DNA from: Myxococcales bacterium
GTDB lineage: Bacteria; Myxococcota_A; Polyangia; Polyangiales; Polyangiaceae
Direction: 5' to 3'
Assembly: GCA_016706225.1 (NCBI GenBank)
Contig: JADJKB010000008.1
Span: 372,001 to 436,000, forward strand
Length of the DNA stretch: 64,000 bases
Shown here: piece by piece, positions 26,852 through 35,330 of the stretch
How the letters are laid out: the number at the start of each line of letters is the position of its first letter
How positions within the stretch are numbered: the stretch's first letter is position 1
The notes under the pieces: model-generated
The model's input: only the letters and a program-made list of their open reading frames with translations
Told to the model about the DNA's origin: nothing
The model's database searches: none
Program-made: the position numbers and the translations under genes

Positions 26852-27280
26852 TCAGCGTTCGGGCGTGTGACAACCGAAGCAACCGGAGCCGTCGGGCCGC
26901 GATCCGGGCGAGGCGCGCAGGAGCTTGGCCATCTCGGGCGCCACTCGACTTGCCATGAACGCGTCGAATTTCGAGGGGGCGGCGTCCGGCGAGGCGGCCC
27001 CGGTGTTCCACGGCGTCTCTTCCAGCAGAAGCTCGGGGCTCGGCATGGCCCAACCGCGTCGGGCACCGTCGGGTCCGTGACAGCGCTCGCAGGTCAGGCG
27101 TGGGAAGCGATGCGGATCGTACTCCCGGAACAGCGCGCTCATGCGCGGCATCACCGTCGTCTCCATGTACTCGAGCTTCTGGTTGCTCGACATCGCGCTC
27201 CAGGGGGCGGCGGGTGCGTTCGCCGCACACGCGCCGACCAAGAGGCAAAGCCCCGCCAATCTCGCCTGAGGCCCGACCAC
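26852..27280 (-). CDS. cytochrome c-like lipoprotein with two CxxCH motifs
   Basis: 142 residues with lipobox VGAC, then TCERCHGPDG and GCFGCHTPER, two haem-binding CxxCH sites about 65 residues apart. Met and His candidates lie between them (METTVMPRMSALF). It is a small periplasmic di-haem protein of unnamed family. It is last in a five-gene minus-strand operon, 3 bases after the redoxin gene, and converges on regA. Likely role: electron carrier for the same envelope process as the redoxin and YtkA-like proteins. Confidence 0.75.
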   Translation of the reverse strand: MVGPQARLAGLCLLVGACAANAPAAPWSAMSSNQKLEYMETTVMPRMSALFREYDPHRFPRLTCERCHGPDGARRGWAMPSPELLLEETPWNTGAASPDAAPSKFDAFMASRVAPEMAKLLRASPGSRPDGSGCFGCHTPER

Positions 27281-27283
27281 CGG

Positions 27284-27856
27284 TCACCACTTCCTCAGCG
27301 TGCAACCGAGGGCTCTGCCCGTCGCACGGCGCGGTGTCTTGCCGGAGAGCAGATCGTCCAGGGCTTCGCGCACGTAAGGTGTTGCGTCGTCGTGCAATTT
27401 GCGTTTGTCGGAGTCGATACCGCCGCGGTACACGACGCGCCCTTGGCGATCGACGATCACTGCGTAGGTCGCGTACTCGGCGCCGAAAGCGTCCGCGAGC
27501 TTGGCCCCGCGGTCGAGCAGCACCGGGAACGTGAGCGCGCGGGCCTCGCTCGCTGCGACCTCGGGCGTCGTGCCGACCTCGGAGTCCACTCCGACGAACT
27601 GGACTCCGCGGGCGGAATACTCACGCAAGAGCTGCTTCAGACGCCCGAAATGCGCGTCGAGACACGGGCATTTGGCGGCCACGAACACGAACACCGTGAG
27701 CGGCGCCCGGTTGATCACTTCGCGATACGGGTCTTCCGTGCCGCCGCTCGAGATCAACCGGGCGTCGTTCGCTCTGGTCTGCCCCGTGGTGCAGGCCACG
27801 GTGAGGCAAGCTGCGAACATTACCAGCGCCAACCGGCGCCTCAGAGGAAAGCCCAT
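27284..27856 (-). CDS. redoxin-domain (AhpC/TSA-like) lipoprotein
   Basis: 190 residues: lipobox LTVAC, then a thioredoxin-like fold with LTVFVFVAAKCPCLDAH, FVGVDSEVG and YAVIVDRQGRVVYRGG. The CPC motif replaces the usual CxxC. The end ALGCTLRKW resembles the Cys-Lys-Trp tail of a redoxin family often found with cytochromes. Probably a periplasmic thiol or copper-handling protein. It overlaps the barrel gene by 16 bases. Confidence 0.78.
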   Translation of the reverse strand: MGFPLRRRLALVMFAACLTVACTTGQTRANDARLISSGGTEDPYREVINRAPLTVFVFVAAKCPCLDAHFGRLKQLLREYSARGVQFVGVDSEVGTTPEVAASEARALTFPVLLDRGAKLADAFGAEYATYAVIVDRQGRVVYRGGIDSDKRKLHDDATPYVREALDDLLSGKTPRRATGRALGCTLRKW

Positions 27857-28755
27857 TTGACTCCTAGCGATGCGCCCGCCGCGGCGGACTGGTTGACACC
27901 AAGCGACGACACTGGCGGGTTGGAGAACACCGAGCCGAGCGCCGAGAGCTGATCATCCACGGGCCACGCGCCGCTGATGCTGCCTTGCATCCGGCGGCGC
28001 GAACTGTCCGGGACGCGTCTTCGGTCGACGCTCGCGTCAGCCTCGAGCGCGTAGAGTGCCGACAGCGCAACGGAAGCACCGTTGTCGAACACGTAGGCCA
28101 GCGTCCCGAGCGCGCTGTACTGGGGCGCGAGCGCCATGCGCAGCCCGCCGACGCGGCGGGGCGCTCGGTAGGCGACGAGCCCAGTCAGCCCCACGAGCCA
28201 TGGCCCGAACACTTGCTCGAGCGCGACCCCGCCGTTCACCTGCACCGCGCCAAGCCCGGTGGCGTCGGTTGCGAGAGGTTTGTCCGCTTTCTCCACCGCA
28301 CGGCCAGTCGGCAGCGTGACGCCGGTCAGCAGCCCGATGCCCGGAACCAACCGAGACTCTCGGGCGAGCAGCAGGTCGTAGCGCGCCGACACGTTCACGT
28401 CGCCCAGCCCTCCGCCGGTCTCCGAACGCCCTCGAGTGCTGCGATGCGTCTCCACGAACGGGACCAGAACGCCGAGCTGCCCGCGGCCCAGCACTCGCGC
28501 CGCGGCATACACATTTTGCTCGAACCCCCACTCGCTGCTGCCTCTGGGCGCGGGAACATACTCGCCGCTCGCGTCGTGCGACCCGAAGACGTTGCTGGCG
28601 CGGAGCTGCACGCCGACTGCGGCGGAGTCGTGCAAGCCAAGGCGCGCCGGCGTCACCGCGCTCGACCCGGCACAGCACGCCTGCGCCCGAGCGGGAGCTG
28701 CCTGCGAGATCATCGCCAGAGCGAGCAAGCAACCGAATTTGGCGTCAGTGGACAT
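27841..28755 (-). CDS. predicted outer-membrane beta-barrel with Cys-Cys mature N-terminus
   Basis: About 304 residues, signal peptide to ARAQ then ACCAGSS. The body alternates short beta-rich amphipathic strands (VGVQLRASNVFG, VLVPFVETHRS, VNVSARYDLLLA, VALSALYALEA) and ends in Phe-Leu, which suits an outer-membrane barrel. No family name is recognised with confidence. The CC pair at the mature start might bind metal. The start is the ATG at 28755, inside the upstream YtkA-like gene; the frame extends to 28788 without a leader. Confidence 0.65.
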   Translation of the reverse strand: MSTDAKFGCLLALAMISQAAPARAQACCAGSSAVTPARLGLHDSAAVGVQLRASNVFGSHDASGEYVPAPRGSSEWGFEQNVYAAARVLGRGQLGVLVPFVETHRSTRGRSETGGGLGDVNVSARYDLLLARESRLVPGIGLLTGVTLPTGRAVEKADKPLATDATGLGAVQVNGGVALEQVFGPWLVGLTGLVAYRAPRRVGGLRMALAPQYSALGTLAYVFDNGASVALSALYALEADASVDRRRVPDSSRRRMQGSISGAWPVDDQLSALGSVFSNPPVSSLGVNQSAAAGASLGVKWAFL

Positions 28756-29188
28756 CGAGCTGCACGATGGCCACGTCCGAGACGGCACCGGTGATGGTCA
28801 TGCGAAGCTCCCAGCGGCCCGGCATGAATAGATTCACGTCCGACACGGTGTAGACGCCACTGTTGGCGGCCTTCGTCTTCGGCACGGTCGGTGTGCCGTG
28901 ACCCATGGACGGCATTTCCGGCACGATATCGAAGAACAGAGCGTCCACCGGCGCTTGCGACGCCGCATCTTCGGCGAGCAAGCGCAGGGTGAGTATCCCC
29001 CGAGCCGGAGGCTGATCGGGCGAGGTCCAGACGGACACACGCAGTTGACCGGAGTCGCTGCTCACGGTCGTCAGCGGCTCGGCCTCGAAGCTCGCCTCGC
29101 CCTCTGGTTCGCTGCTGCCACAGGCGGTTGTCAGCAGGACCAGCAGCACCGAGAGGCTGGCCACCCGCGCGAATGCCCGCCCGGTCAC
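28745..29188 (-). CDS. YtkA/FixH-like lipoprotein (second copy)
   Basis: 147 residues with lipobox TTAC and an Ig-like domain bearing FDIVPEMPSMGHGTP, a Gly-rich turn and FMPGRWELRMTITG. This is the Met/His-rich signature of YtkA/FixH-like domains, found in copper-related periplasmic proteins. The GTG at 29188 overlaps the stop of the larger sister gene. The frame upstream of it is a shadow. Role inferred: metal binding in the envelope with the other operon products. Confidence 0.72.
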   Translation of the reverse strand: MTGRAFARVASLSVLLVLLTTACGSSEPEGEASFEAEPLTTVSSDSGQLRVSVWTSPDQPPARGILTLRLLAEDAASQAPVDALFFDIVPEMPSMGHGTPTVPKTKAANSGVYTVSDVNLFMPGRWELRMTITGAVSDVAIVQLDVH

Positions 29189-30141
29189 GGCGCCGTCACC
29201 GAAAACGTGGCGAACCCGTTCTTCTTGGCCACGTCGGCTGGACTGCCATCGGTGGTGTAGGCCCTCCCGTTGACCTCGAGCTTGACGTAGACGCTGGTCG
29301 CGCTGCCGTGTGGCAAGCCGCTGAGCTCGGCCACACACCGCGCTTTGGGGTCGCAGCTCAGCGGCAACCAGGTCGTGCCGTCAACCGACGCCTGCAGCTC
29401 CAGCGACTGCACCGTCATCTGCTCCACACCTGCCGCGTCGACGAGCTTCAATCCAACCGCAGCGGGCGGCCAGACCATCATTCCCGCTTGCACGGTGGCG
29501 AGGAACAACGTGAGCTCGTGCCCGCCGGCCGTCACGGCCAAGGTGTCGCGGAACAGCAACCAGCTCCTCGGCTTCGCGCTGCCCATCGAGTCGATGGTGT
29601 CGGCGGCGTTCTTCAGCGCCGCGTGAGTGGTGTCCTGGTCCACCGGCGGCATGACCGCGAGACTCGATACGCCAACGGTTTCGGCGCCGACCGCGACGGC
29701 GAGCGACCACTCGCCTTGGGGGTTGCCACCCATGTCGACGGACGCCATTGGGAAGAAGAGCGTGCAGTCGTAGGTGCCGGGCGTGGCACTCTCCGTCACG
29801 GCGTCTTCGGGCACGGGTGCGCCGTGGGACATCATCGCCATCTTCATCAGCGGGCTCAGCTTCAGCGCCGAAGCCAACCCCGAAGCGGGCGCTCCGTCAG
29901 TGTTCTGGGTGAGCTCGAGCTCGAAGTGGGCCTTGCCCACGTGCAGGCCAGCCGGGTCGGCGACGAACTTGGCCGAGTACGCCGCCGCGGCGCCAGAGGC
30001 GCCGCCGCTCGCGCCGCCGCCAACTCCCGCGCCCGCACTACCTCCGGCGCCAGCCTCATCGCTCGATGAATCGCCGCAGGCCGCGACGAGGAACGCGCCC
30101 GCAAGGGAGCAGAGCGTCGTCAGCGGATGTCCGAGTTTCAT
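29185..30141 (-). CDS. YtkA-like lipoprotein, first gene of the envelope operon
   Basis: 318 residues: SD AGGAGA nine bases before the ATG at 30141, lipobox VAAC, Gly/Ala linker, then two related beta domains. The first has LSPLMKMAMMSHGAPVPED and a closing GGNPQGEWSLAVAV, similar to the following gene; the second is a longer beta region (LFLATVQAGMMVWPPAAVG). Met clusters (MKMAMMSH) could bind copper. It starts a tightly overlapping five-gene operon and is divergent from a TetR regulator. Confidence 0.7.
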   Translation of the reverse strand: MKLGHPLTTLCSLAGAFLVAACGDSSSDEAGAGGSAGAGVGGGASGGASGAAAAYSAKFVADPAGLHVGKAHFELELTQNTDGAPASGLASALKLSPLMKMAMMSHGAPVPEDAVTESATPGTYDCTLFFPMASVDMGGNPQGEWSLAVAVGAETVGVSSLAVMPPVDQDTTHAALKNAADTIDSMGSAKPRSWLLFRDTLAVTAGGHELTLFLATVQAGMMVWPPAAVGLKLVDAAGVEQMTVQSLELQASVDGTTWLPLSCDPKARCVAELSGLPHGSATSVYVKLEVNGRAYTTDGSPADVAKKNGFATFSVTAP

Positions 30142-30451
30142 CTTCAGTTCTCCTGTCTTCGTGCGACGCGAAGATGGTGCACAGCGGCTAGCTCGAACAT
30201 GCGGCATGTTGTCGCAGCTGACGGCGATCACTCGCGGTGCGAGCGGTCGCACCGCCGACGAATCACCGGGCTGGCGCCGACCGCGCGCGGCGAGATGGGG
30301 CCGTCGGCGAGGCCATCGGGGCTCGCTCGCTCGGCTCTGCACTGCGGCGCTGCCTCGACGCTGACGGAGTCACCCGCGCCCACCAGATGGAAGGTTGACG
30401 AAATGTGAATTGACTCCATAATTGAATGCCATTCATTATTGAGTCCGGTTC
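30142..30451. other. divergent promoter region between envelope operon and TetR operon
   Basis: 310 bp with no gene I can support. Its right end is AT-rich compared with the rest and holds the TetR promoter and operator-like palindrome. Its left end holds the AGGAGA ribosome site of the minus-strand operon. Small open frames inside it are not convincing. Confidence 0.6.
30395..30445 (+). promoter_or_regulatory. TetR promoter with overlapping palindromic operator
   Basis: A -35-like TTGACG (30395-30400) and -10-like CATAAT (30417-30422) are 16 bp apart. Overlapping the -10 and probable start is an imperfect palindrome (30412-30445) with core TGAAT-GCC-ATTCA (30423-30435) and outer arms GACTC...GAGTC. 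The gene's ATG is 7 bases beyond. A core of this TGAAT-N3-ATTCA type is common for TetR/AcrR operators, so autorepression is likely. Confidence 0.6.
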
Positions 30452-31063
30452 ATGAGCGACCGCCGAGCCAGAAAAAAGCAGGAAACGCGGGCGAAGATCG
30501 TGGCCGCGGCGACTCGGTTGTTCGCCGAGGGAGGGTTCGAGGCCACCACGATGGGGGCCATCGCCAAGGCCGCCGACATCGGCGTCGGGACTCTCTACAA
30601 CTACTTCCGGGCGAAGGAGCGAGTGCTGCTGGGGGTCTTCGAGGCGCAGACGGAGACCCAGCTCGAGCTCGGGCGGCCAGTCGTGGAGGCCCCAGGCGAC
30701 GACGCGGTCGCTGCGGTCTGCCGCCTGCTCGACGCCTACCTGCCGATGGTCGAGGCGTTCGACAAACCCGTGATGCGGGAGATGTTCGCCGCGTCGCTGC
30801 GGCAGCCGCCGGAGGCGCTCGAGGAGTTCGCGAGCTTGGACGCGAAGCTTGCCGGCCAAATTGGTGAGCTGCTCATGGCGCTCGTGGCGAAGGGCGCGGT
30901 TTCAGCCGAGGTCGAAATCGAGCACGCGTCCGTCGCGCTCTACGGCGCGTTCGTGCTGCCGGTGCTGCTCTTCTTGAGCATGCCCGACGTGGACTTCGAA
31001 GTGCTCCGAAGAATGGTCGAGGGGCAAGTGCGGACAATCTTCACGGGGCTCAGGCCCCGCTGA
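30452..31063 (+). CDS. TetR/AcrR-family transcriptional regulator
   Basis: 203 residues. The N-terminal HTH is typical: RAKIVAAATRLFAEGGFEAT, then MGAIAKAADIGVGTLYNYFRAKE. The C-terminal ligand-binding half is helical and hydrophobic (GAFVLPVLLFL), which suggests a lipophilic ligand. It heads an operon with a LolA-like protein and ABC transporter 15 bases downstream, so it probably represses that exporter until a lipid-like or toxic ligand appears. The ATG follows the palindromic operator directly. Confidence 0.9.
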   Translation: MSDRRARKKQETRAKIVAAATRLFAEGGFEATTMGAIAKAADIGVGTLYNYFRAKERVLLGVFEAQTETQLELGRPVVEAPGDDAVAAVCRLLDAYLPMVEAFDKPVMREMFAASLRQPPEALEEFASLDAKLAGQIGELLMALVAKGAVSAEVEIEHASVALYGAFVLPVLLFLSMPDVDFEVLRRMVEGQVRTIFTGLRPR

Positions 31064-31078
31064 GACAGGAGAAATTGC

Positions 31079-31906
31079 ATGTGTGCGAGCAAACGCCAGA
31101 GCTGGGCAGAAAATCGCGGGTTCGGTCGCCGCACGCTCTTGCTCGCCGGGTTGACCGGGGCGCTGTTCTTCGGCGCTCGCCCGGCCCACGCTGACTCGAG
31201 CGAGGATCTGGTGCGCCGCGCCGACCGCGTGCTCAGAGGCAAGAGCAGCGCGGGTGTGCTGCGCATGGACATCAAGACCAAGAGTTTCTCGCGCAGCTAC
31301 AAGATCGTGACCTGGGACGACAGCTCGGGGGCGACGGACAAGACCCTCGTGAAGATCCTCGGGCCGACGTCGTGGCGAGGGTTTGCGACGCTGAAGGTCG
31401 GGAGCCAGCTCAAGCTCTACGATCCCAAGACCAACCACATCCAGAGCGTGGGTCACTCGTTGCTCGGTGACTCGTGGATGGGCAGCCACTTCTCCAACGA
31501 CGATCTGGTGAAAGAGACCCAGCTCGCGGTCCACTACACGATCAAGCTCCTGGACAAACGCGAGGGCAAAAATGAGCTCGGCGACACGGTGACTCTGCAT
31601 CGCCTCGAGCTCTCGCCCAAACCCACGGCGCCCGTGGTCTGGGGCCGGATCGTCTACGAGCTCTGGGAGAAGGGCGACACCGTGATGCCGGTGCGGAGCG
31701 ACTATTACCGCAAGGCCGAGGACACGAAGCCGGCGCGCAGCATGCGCATGAGCTCGGTGAAACAGATGGGCGGGCGGCTCGTGCCCTCGGTGCTGGAGGT
31801 CACAGTAGCCAGCAAACCCGGCGAGCGCACCCGTATCACCTACGAGAAGCTGCGCTTCGACGTGAAGATCCCCGCGAGCAAATTCACGGAGCAAGCGCTG
31901 CGCTGA
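31079..31906 (+). CDS. LolA-like outer-membrane lipoprotein-sorting protein
   Basis: 275 residues with an N-terminal RR-containing signal (GFGRRTLLLAGLTGALF, cleavage after AHA). It has a beta-rich body resembling COG2834 proteins that travel with MacB-like ABC genes: ITWDDSSGATDKTLVKILGP, WRGFATLKVG, LYDPKTNHIQSV, MGSHFSNDDLVKET. LolA-fold proteins carry lipid-anchored cargo across the periplasm in a hydrophobic cavity. The RR pair might indicate Tat export but lacks the full motif. It follows TetR in one operon and precedes two permeases by 17 bases. Confidence 0.82.
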   Translation: MCASKRQSWAENRGFGRRTLLLAGLTGALFFGARPAHADSSEDLVRRADRVLRGKSSAGVLRMDIKTKSFSRSYKIVTWDDSSGATDKTLVKILGPTSWRGFATLKVGSQLKLYDPKTNHIQSVGHSLLGDSWMGSHFSNDDLVKETQLAVHYTIKLLDKREGKNELGDTVTLHRLELSPKPTAPVVWGRIVYELWEKGDTVMPVRSDYYRKAEDTKPARSMRMSSVKQMGGRLVPSVLEVTVASKPGERTRITYEKLRFDVKIPASKFTEQALR

Positions 31907-31923
31907 GGCCTGCGGGGACTGCC

Positions 31924-33372
31924 ATGTTGATCGCCAAGCTCGCGTATCGAAACCTGGGACGCAACGCCCGGCGCTCGCTGATCACGGGCCTCGCGCTGGC
32001 GCTGAGCGCTGCGCTGTCGATTGCGTATTACGGCCTCGTCGACGGGATGAACGCGGGGCTCGTGCACTCCCTGACGCGTTTTGATCTGGGTCACGTTCAA
32101 GCCCACGCACCCGGGTATTCGGTGCGCGGAGTGCTGGACCTCACGCTGCCCGAGGGTGACGCAGCTCTGGCCAGCATCAGAAATGAGCCCAAGGTCGTCT
32201 CCGCCAGCGGTCGCCTGTATGCGCCGGCGCTCGCGGGGGCGGGAGCCCACTCGACCGGCGTGCAGCTCATCGGGGTGGAGCCGAGGAGTGAACGAAGGGT
32301 GACGGAGCTGCACAACCAGCTCTCCGCGGGTCAGTACCTGGACGACGAGCCGACACCCTGGCCCAAGGCACGCGAGCTGTCCGCCGAAGAGAGCGCGCAG
32401 GATGCACAGTTGACCGAGAGCGAGAGCGACAAAGCGGCGGCGGAGATCGAGGAGCTGCCCGAGCTTGGCAGTGAACGCCCGGCCAAGCCCGGGGACGCCG
32501 CCGGCGCGCCGTCCGCGACCGGAGAGCCGGCGGCGCTCTTGCGCAACGCACTCTCGCCGCGACCGAGCCGACCGCCCAACGTGATCTTGGGGGCGAGCCT
32601 GGCCCGGGTGCTGGGTGTGAACGTGGGCGACGAGCTGTTCCTGTCGGCGCAGGCCAAGGACGGCTCCGCCGAGGGGATCCGCGCCCGCGTCGCCGGTATC
32701 TTTCGCACGGGCACGACGGGCTACGACCGGGTTCGCGTGTACTTGCACGTCGCCGATCTTGGTCGCCTGGTCCACCTCGAAGGGCGCTTCCACGAGATCG
32801 CTGCGCTTGCGACCTCGCCGGACGACGCCCCTCTAGTCGCCGCGCGCCTGCGCGACACCCTCGCGCCTCGCGGCGCAGAGGTTCGAGCCTGGAGCGAGCT
32901 TCGCCCCGACATCTTGCGCATGCTGGACTTGAATCGCGCTGGTGGCGTGCTGCTCGCCGTCATCGTTTTCATCGTGGCCAGTCTGGGCGTCGTCAACACG
33001 ATGCTGATGGCCGTGCTGGAGCGCACGCGGGAGCTCGGAGTGCTCAAGGCAATTGGCATGTCGAGTGGCAGGCTGTTTGCGATGATCGTGACGGAGACCG
33101 CATTTTTGGCCGTCCTCGGCGCGAGCGCCGGGACGCTGCTGGGCCTCGGGCTCGATCTCTACCTGGTGCGACACGGCGTGGATTTGGGGTTCATCACCCA
33201 GGGGGTGTCGTTCGCGGGAGTGGGCATGCAACCCGTGGTGTACGGCGCGGTCACGCCGGGCGGTGTGCTCTGGCCCGTGGCGATCTTGTCGCTCGTGTGT
33301 GTGCTGGCGTCGGTGTATCCGGCGCTTCGCGCCGCCCGCATGCAACCCGCCGTCGGCATGAGGGAGACTTGA
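31924..33372 (+). CDS. ABC transporter permease, FtsX/MacB/LolC type (first)
   Basis: 482 residues. TM helix near 17-40, a large periplasmic domain, then three C-terminal TM helices (about 345-370, 395-420, 445-465) as in MacB/LolCE. The periplasmic domain has an unusual acidic, Glu/Ser/Pro-rich insertion at about 150-215 (ELSAEESAQDAQLTESESDK and following) that is probably disordered. ELGVLKAIGMS is the coupling helix toward the ATPase. It pairs with the next permease to make a heterodimeric exporter. Confidence 0.87.
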   Translation: MLIAKLAYRNLGRNARRSLITGLALALSAALSIAYYGLVDGMNAGLVHSLTRFDLGHVQAHAPGYSVRGVLDLTLPEGDAALASIRNEPKVVSASGRLYAPALAGAGAHSTGVQLIGVEPRSERRVTELHNQLSAGQYLDDEPTPWPKARELSAEESAQDAQLTESESDKAAAEIEELPELGSERPAKPGDAAGAPSATGEPAALLRNALSPRPSRPPNVILGASLARVLGVNVGDELFLSAQAKDGSAEGIRARVAGIFRTGTTGYDRVRVYLHVADLGRLVHLEGRFHEIAALATSPDDAPLVAARLRDTLAPRGAEVRAWSELRPDILRMLDLNRAGGVLLAVIVFIVASLGVVNTMLMAVLERTRELGVLKAIGMSSGRLFAMIVTETAFLAVLGASAGTLLGLGLDLYLVRHGVDLGFITQGVSFAGVGMQPVVYGAVTPGGVLWPVAILSLVCVLASVYPALRAARMQPAVGMRET

Positions 33373-33373
33373 G

Positions 33374-34633
33374 ATGTTGACCCTGACGATTGCCTGGCGC
33401 TCCTTCATTCGACACCGCTGGCGCTCGTCCATCACGGTGGCCGCGGTTGCCTTGGGCCTGGCAATGCTGCTGGTGTTCGTGGGCATCGCCGACGACGGTC
33501 ACGCACGCATGGCCGAGCTCGGGATCCGCATGGGCTCGGGCCATGTGCTGGTCGAAGGACGCGGTTATCGCGACGCGCAGACCCTCGACTATCTGGTGCA
33601 CGACGCCGACGCCGTCGCCGACGAGCTCGCACGGTTGCCGAACGTGCGCTCGGTCGCAGTGCGGCTCCGCACCAGCGGGCTCTTGTCCGCCGGCGAGCGC
33701 AGCGCTCCGGTGCTGGTGTCCGGTGCGGCGCCCGCGCGGGAGCTCGCCGCCTCGGACATCGTGGCGCCGAAGAACCGCGTGGCCGGCGACTACGTGCGCG
33801 CTCGGGCCGACATGCCCTTTGCGAATCAGGCGGCGGACATCTACCTGGGCAAGACGCTGGCAGAGCAGCTCGGAGTGGCGGTGGACGACCGCGTCGTCCT
33901 GACCGTCTCACCCCCCGGCGGCTCGGAGCCCGCCTCGGCGGCGTTTCGGGTGAGCGGGATCTTCAGGACCGGCGTCAACGAGCTCGACGACGGCTGGGTC
34001 GAGATCCCCATCGACGAAGCGCGCACCATCCTGGGTCTGCCCGGCGCGGCCACGGAGGTGGCGTGTATCTCGGATCTGCCGCACAGCGACGCGCTCACCG
34101 GGGCGGTACGGAACCAACTCGGGTCGAAGGCCGACCTCTCGGTCGTGCCGTGGCAAGAGGCGCTGCGCGAGCTGCACGACGCCCTGGTGCTGGACGACGC
34201 CGGTCTCTATCTGATGATGGCGATCGTCTTTTTGGTGGTCGACCTCGGCATTTTCAACACGGTGCTCATGAGTGTGACCGAGCGCACCCGCGAGCTCGGG
34301 GTGATGATGGCCCTCGGCACCTCGGGGCGCCGGATGTTCTCGCTGATCTTGGTCGAGGCGGTGATCTTGGCTGCGGTCTCGCTGGTCATCGGGGTCGGGA
34401 TCGGGTTGGGCCTGCACCTCTACGTCCAGAGTCACGGCATCGATGTCACCCAGTTCGCCGGTGAGGTTCAGTTCGCCGGCATCAACTGGTCCGGTCGGAT
34501 TTATTCCACACTCACGCCCAGCATCGTCCTTCGCTGGACGTTCGTCGTAGGGGTCGTGGTGCTCGTCTCGGCGCTGTATCCCGCCTGGCGTGTCACCCGT
34601 CTCGAGCCCGTGGAGGCCATGCATCATGTCTGA
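33374..34633 (+). CDS. ABC transporter permease, FtsX/MacB/LolE type (second)
   Basis: 419 residues with the same layout: N-terminal TM (about 17-40), periplasmic domain with GIFRTGVNELDDGWVEI, and three C-terminal TM helices. The coupling segment is ELGVMMALGTSGRRMF. It begins 1 base after the first permease stop, and its end overlaps the ATPase gene by 8 bases, so subunit production is coupled. It lacks the acidic insertion of the first permease, so the pair is asymmetric like LolC/LolE. Confidence 0.88.
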   Translation: MLTLTIAWRSFIRHRWRSSITVAAVALGLAMLLVFVGIADDGHARMAELGIRMGSGHVLVEGRGYRDAQTLDYLVHDADAVADELARLPNVRSVAVRLRTSGLLSAGERSAPVLVSGAAPARELAASDIVAPKNRVAGDYVRARADMPFANQAADIYLGKTLAEQLGVAVDDRVVLTVSPPGGSEPASAAFRVSGIFRTGVNELDDGWVEIPIDEARTILGLPGAATEVACISDLPHSDALTGAVRNQLGSKADLSVVPWQEALRELHDALVLDDAGLYLMMAIVFLVVDLGIFNTVLMSVTERTRELGVMMALGTSGRRMFSLILVEAVILAAVSLVIGVGIGLGLHLYVQSHGIDVTQFAGEVQFAGINWSGRIYSTLTPSIVLRWTFVVGVVVLVSALYPAWRVTRLEPVEAMHHV

Positions 34634-35330
34634 GTCCATCGTCAGCGTCACGAACGTCTCGAAGACCTATCAACAGGGTGAGCTCGAGGTCCGGGCGTTG
34701 GATGACGTCTCCCTCGAGGTTCTCCCGGGCGACTTCGCGGTGCTCGCCGGACCCTCTGGCTCGGGCAAGACGACGCTGCTGAACCTGATGGGCGCGCTGG
34801 ATCAGCCGACGAGCGGCCGCGTGGTCGTGGGCGGCCGCGACATCTCGCGCCTGCGCGGACACGAGCTCGCCGACTTGCGCCTGCGCCACATCGGCTTCGT
34901 ATTCCAGTCTTACAACCTGATCCCGGTGCTCACGGCCTACGAGAACGCAGAGTACGTGTTGCTGCTCCGGGGCGTGGCGAGCGCGGAGCGCCGCCGACGC
35001 GTCGAAGAGGTGATGGCAGCCGTGGGCCTCGCAGGGCTCGAGAACCGCAAGCCGGCGGAGCTGTCCGGGGGTCAGCAGCAACGCGTCGCGGTCGCGCGCG
35101 CCATCGCGGCCGCGCCGGATCTCGTGCTGGCCGACGAACCCACGGCGAACCTCGACTCGCACACGGCCATCGAGCTCATCGAGCTGCTCGGGCGCCTGAA
35201 CCGCGAGCGCGGGGTCACGTTCCTGATCTCGTCTCACGACGCGCGGGTCATCGATCGCGCGCTGCGCGTGGTCGGGCTCGAGGACGGGCACATCGCGAGC
35301 GACGAGCGGAGGCAGACCGATGCGGCTTGA
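34626..35330 (+). CDS. ABC transporter ATP-binding protein (LolD/MacB-like)
   Basis: 234 residues: Walker A GPSGSGKTTLL, Q-loop VFQSYNLIPVL, signature LSGGQQQRVAVARAI, Walker B LVLADEPTANLD and switch His in LISSHD. The Q-loop sequence and length match the LolD/MacB mechanotransmission class, which moves substrates in the periplasm rather than through the membrane. The ATG at 34626 (MSESIVSVTNVSKTY) starts inside the permease gene; the upstream open frame is a shadow. Its end overlaps the outer-membrane gene. Confidence 0.92.
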   Translation: MSESIVSVTNVSKTYQQGELEVRALDDVSLEVLPGDFAVLAGPSGSGKTTLLNLMGALDQPTSGRVVVGGRDISRLRGHELADLRLRHIGFVFQSYNLIPVLTAYENAEYVLLLRGVASAERRRRVEEVMAAVGLAGLENRKPAELSGGQQQRVAVARAIAAAPDLVLADEPTANLDSHTAIELIELLGRLNRERGVTFLISSHDARVIDRALRVVGLEDGHIASDERRQTDAA

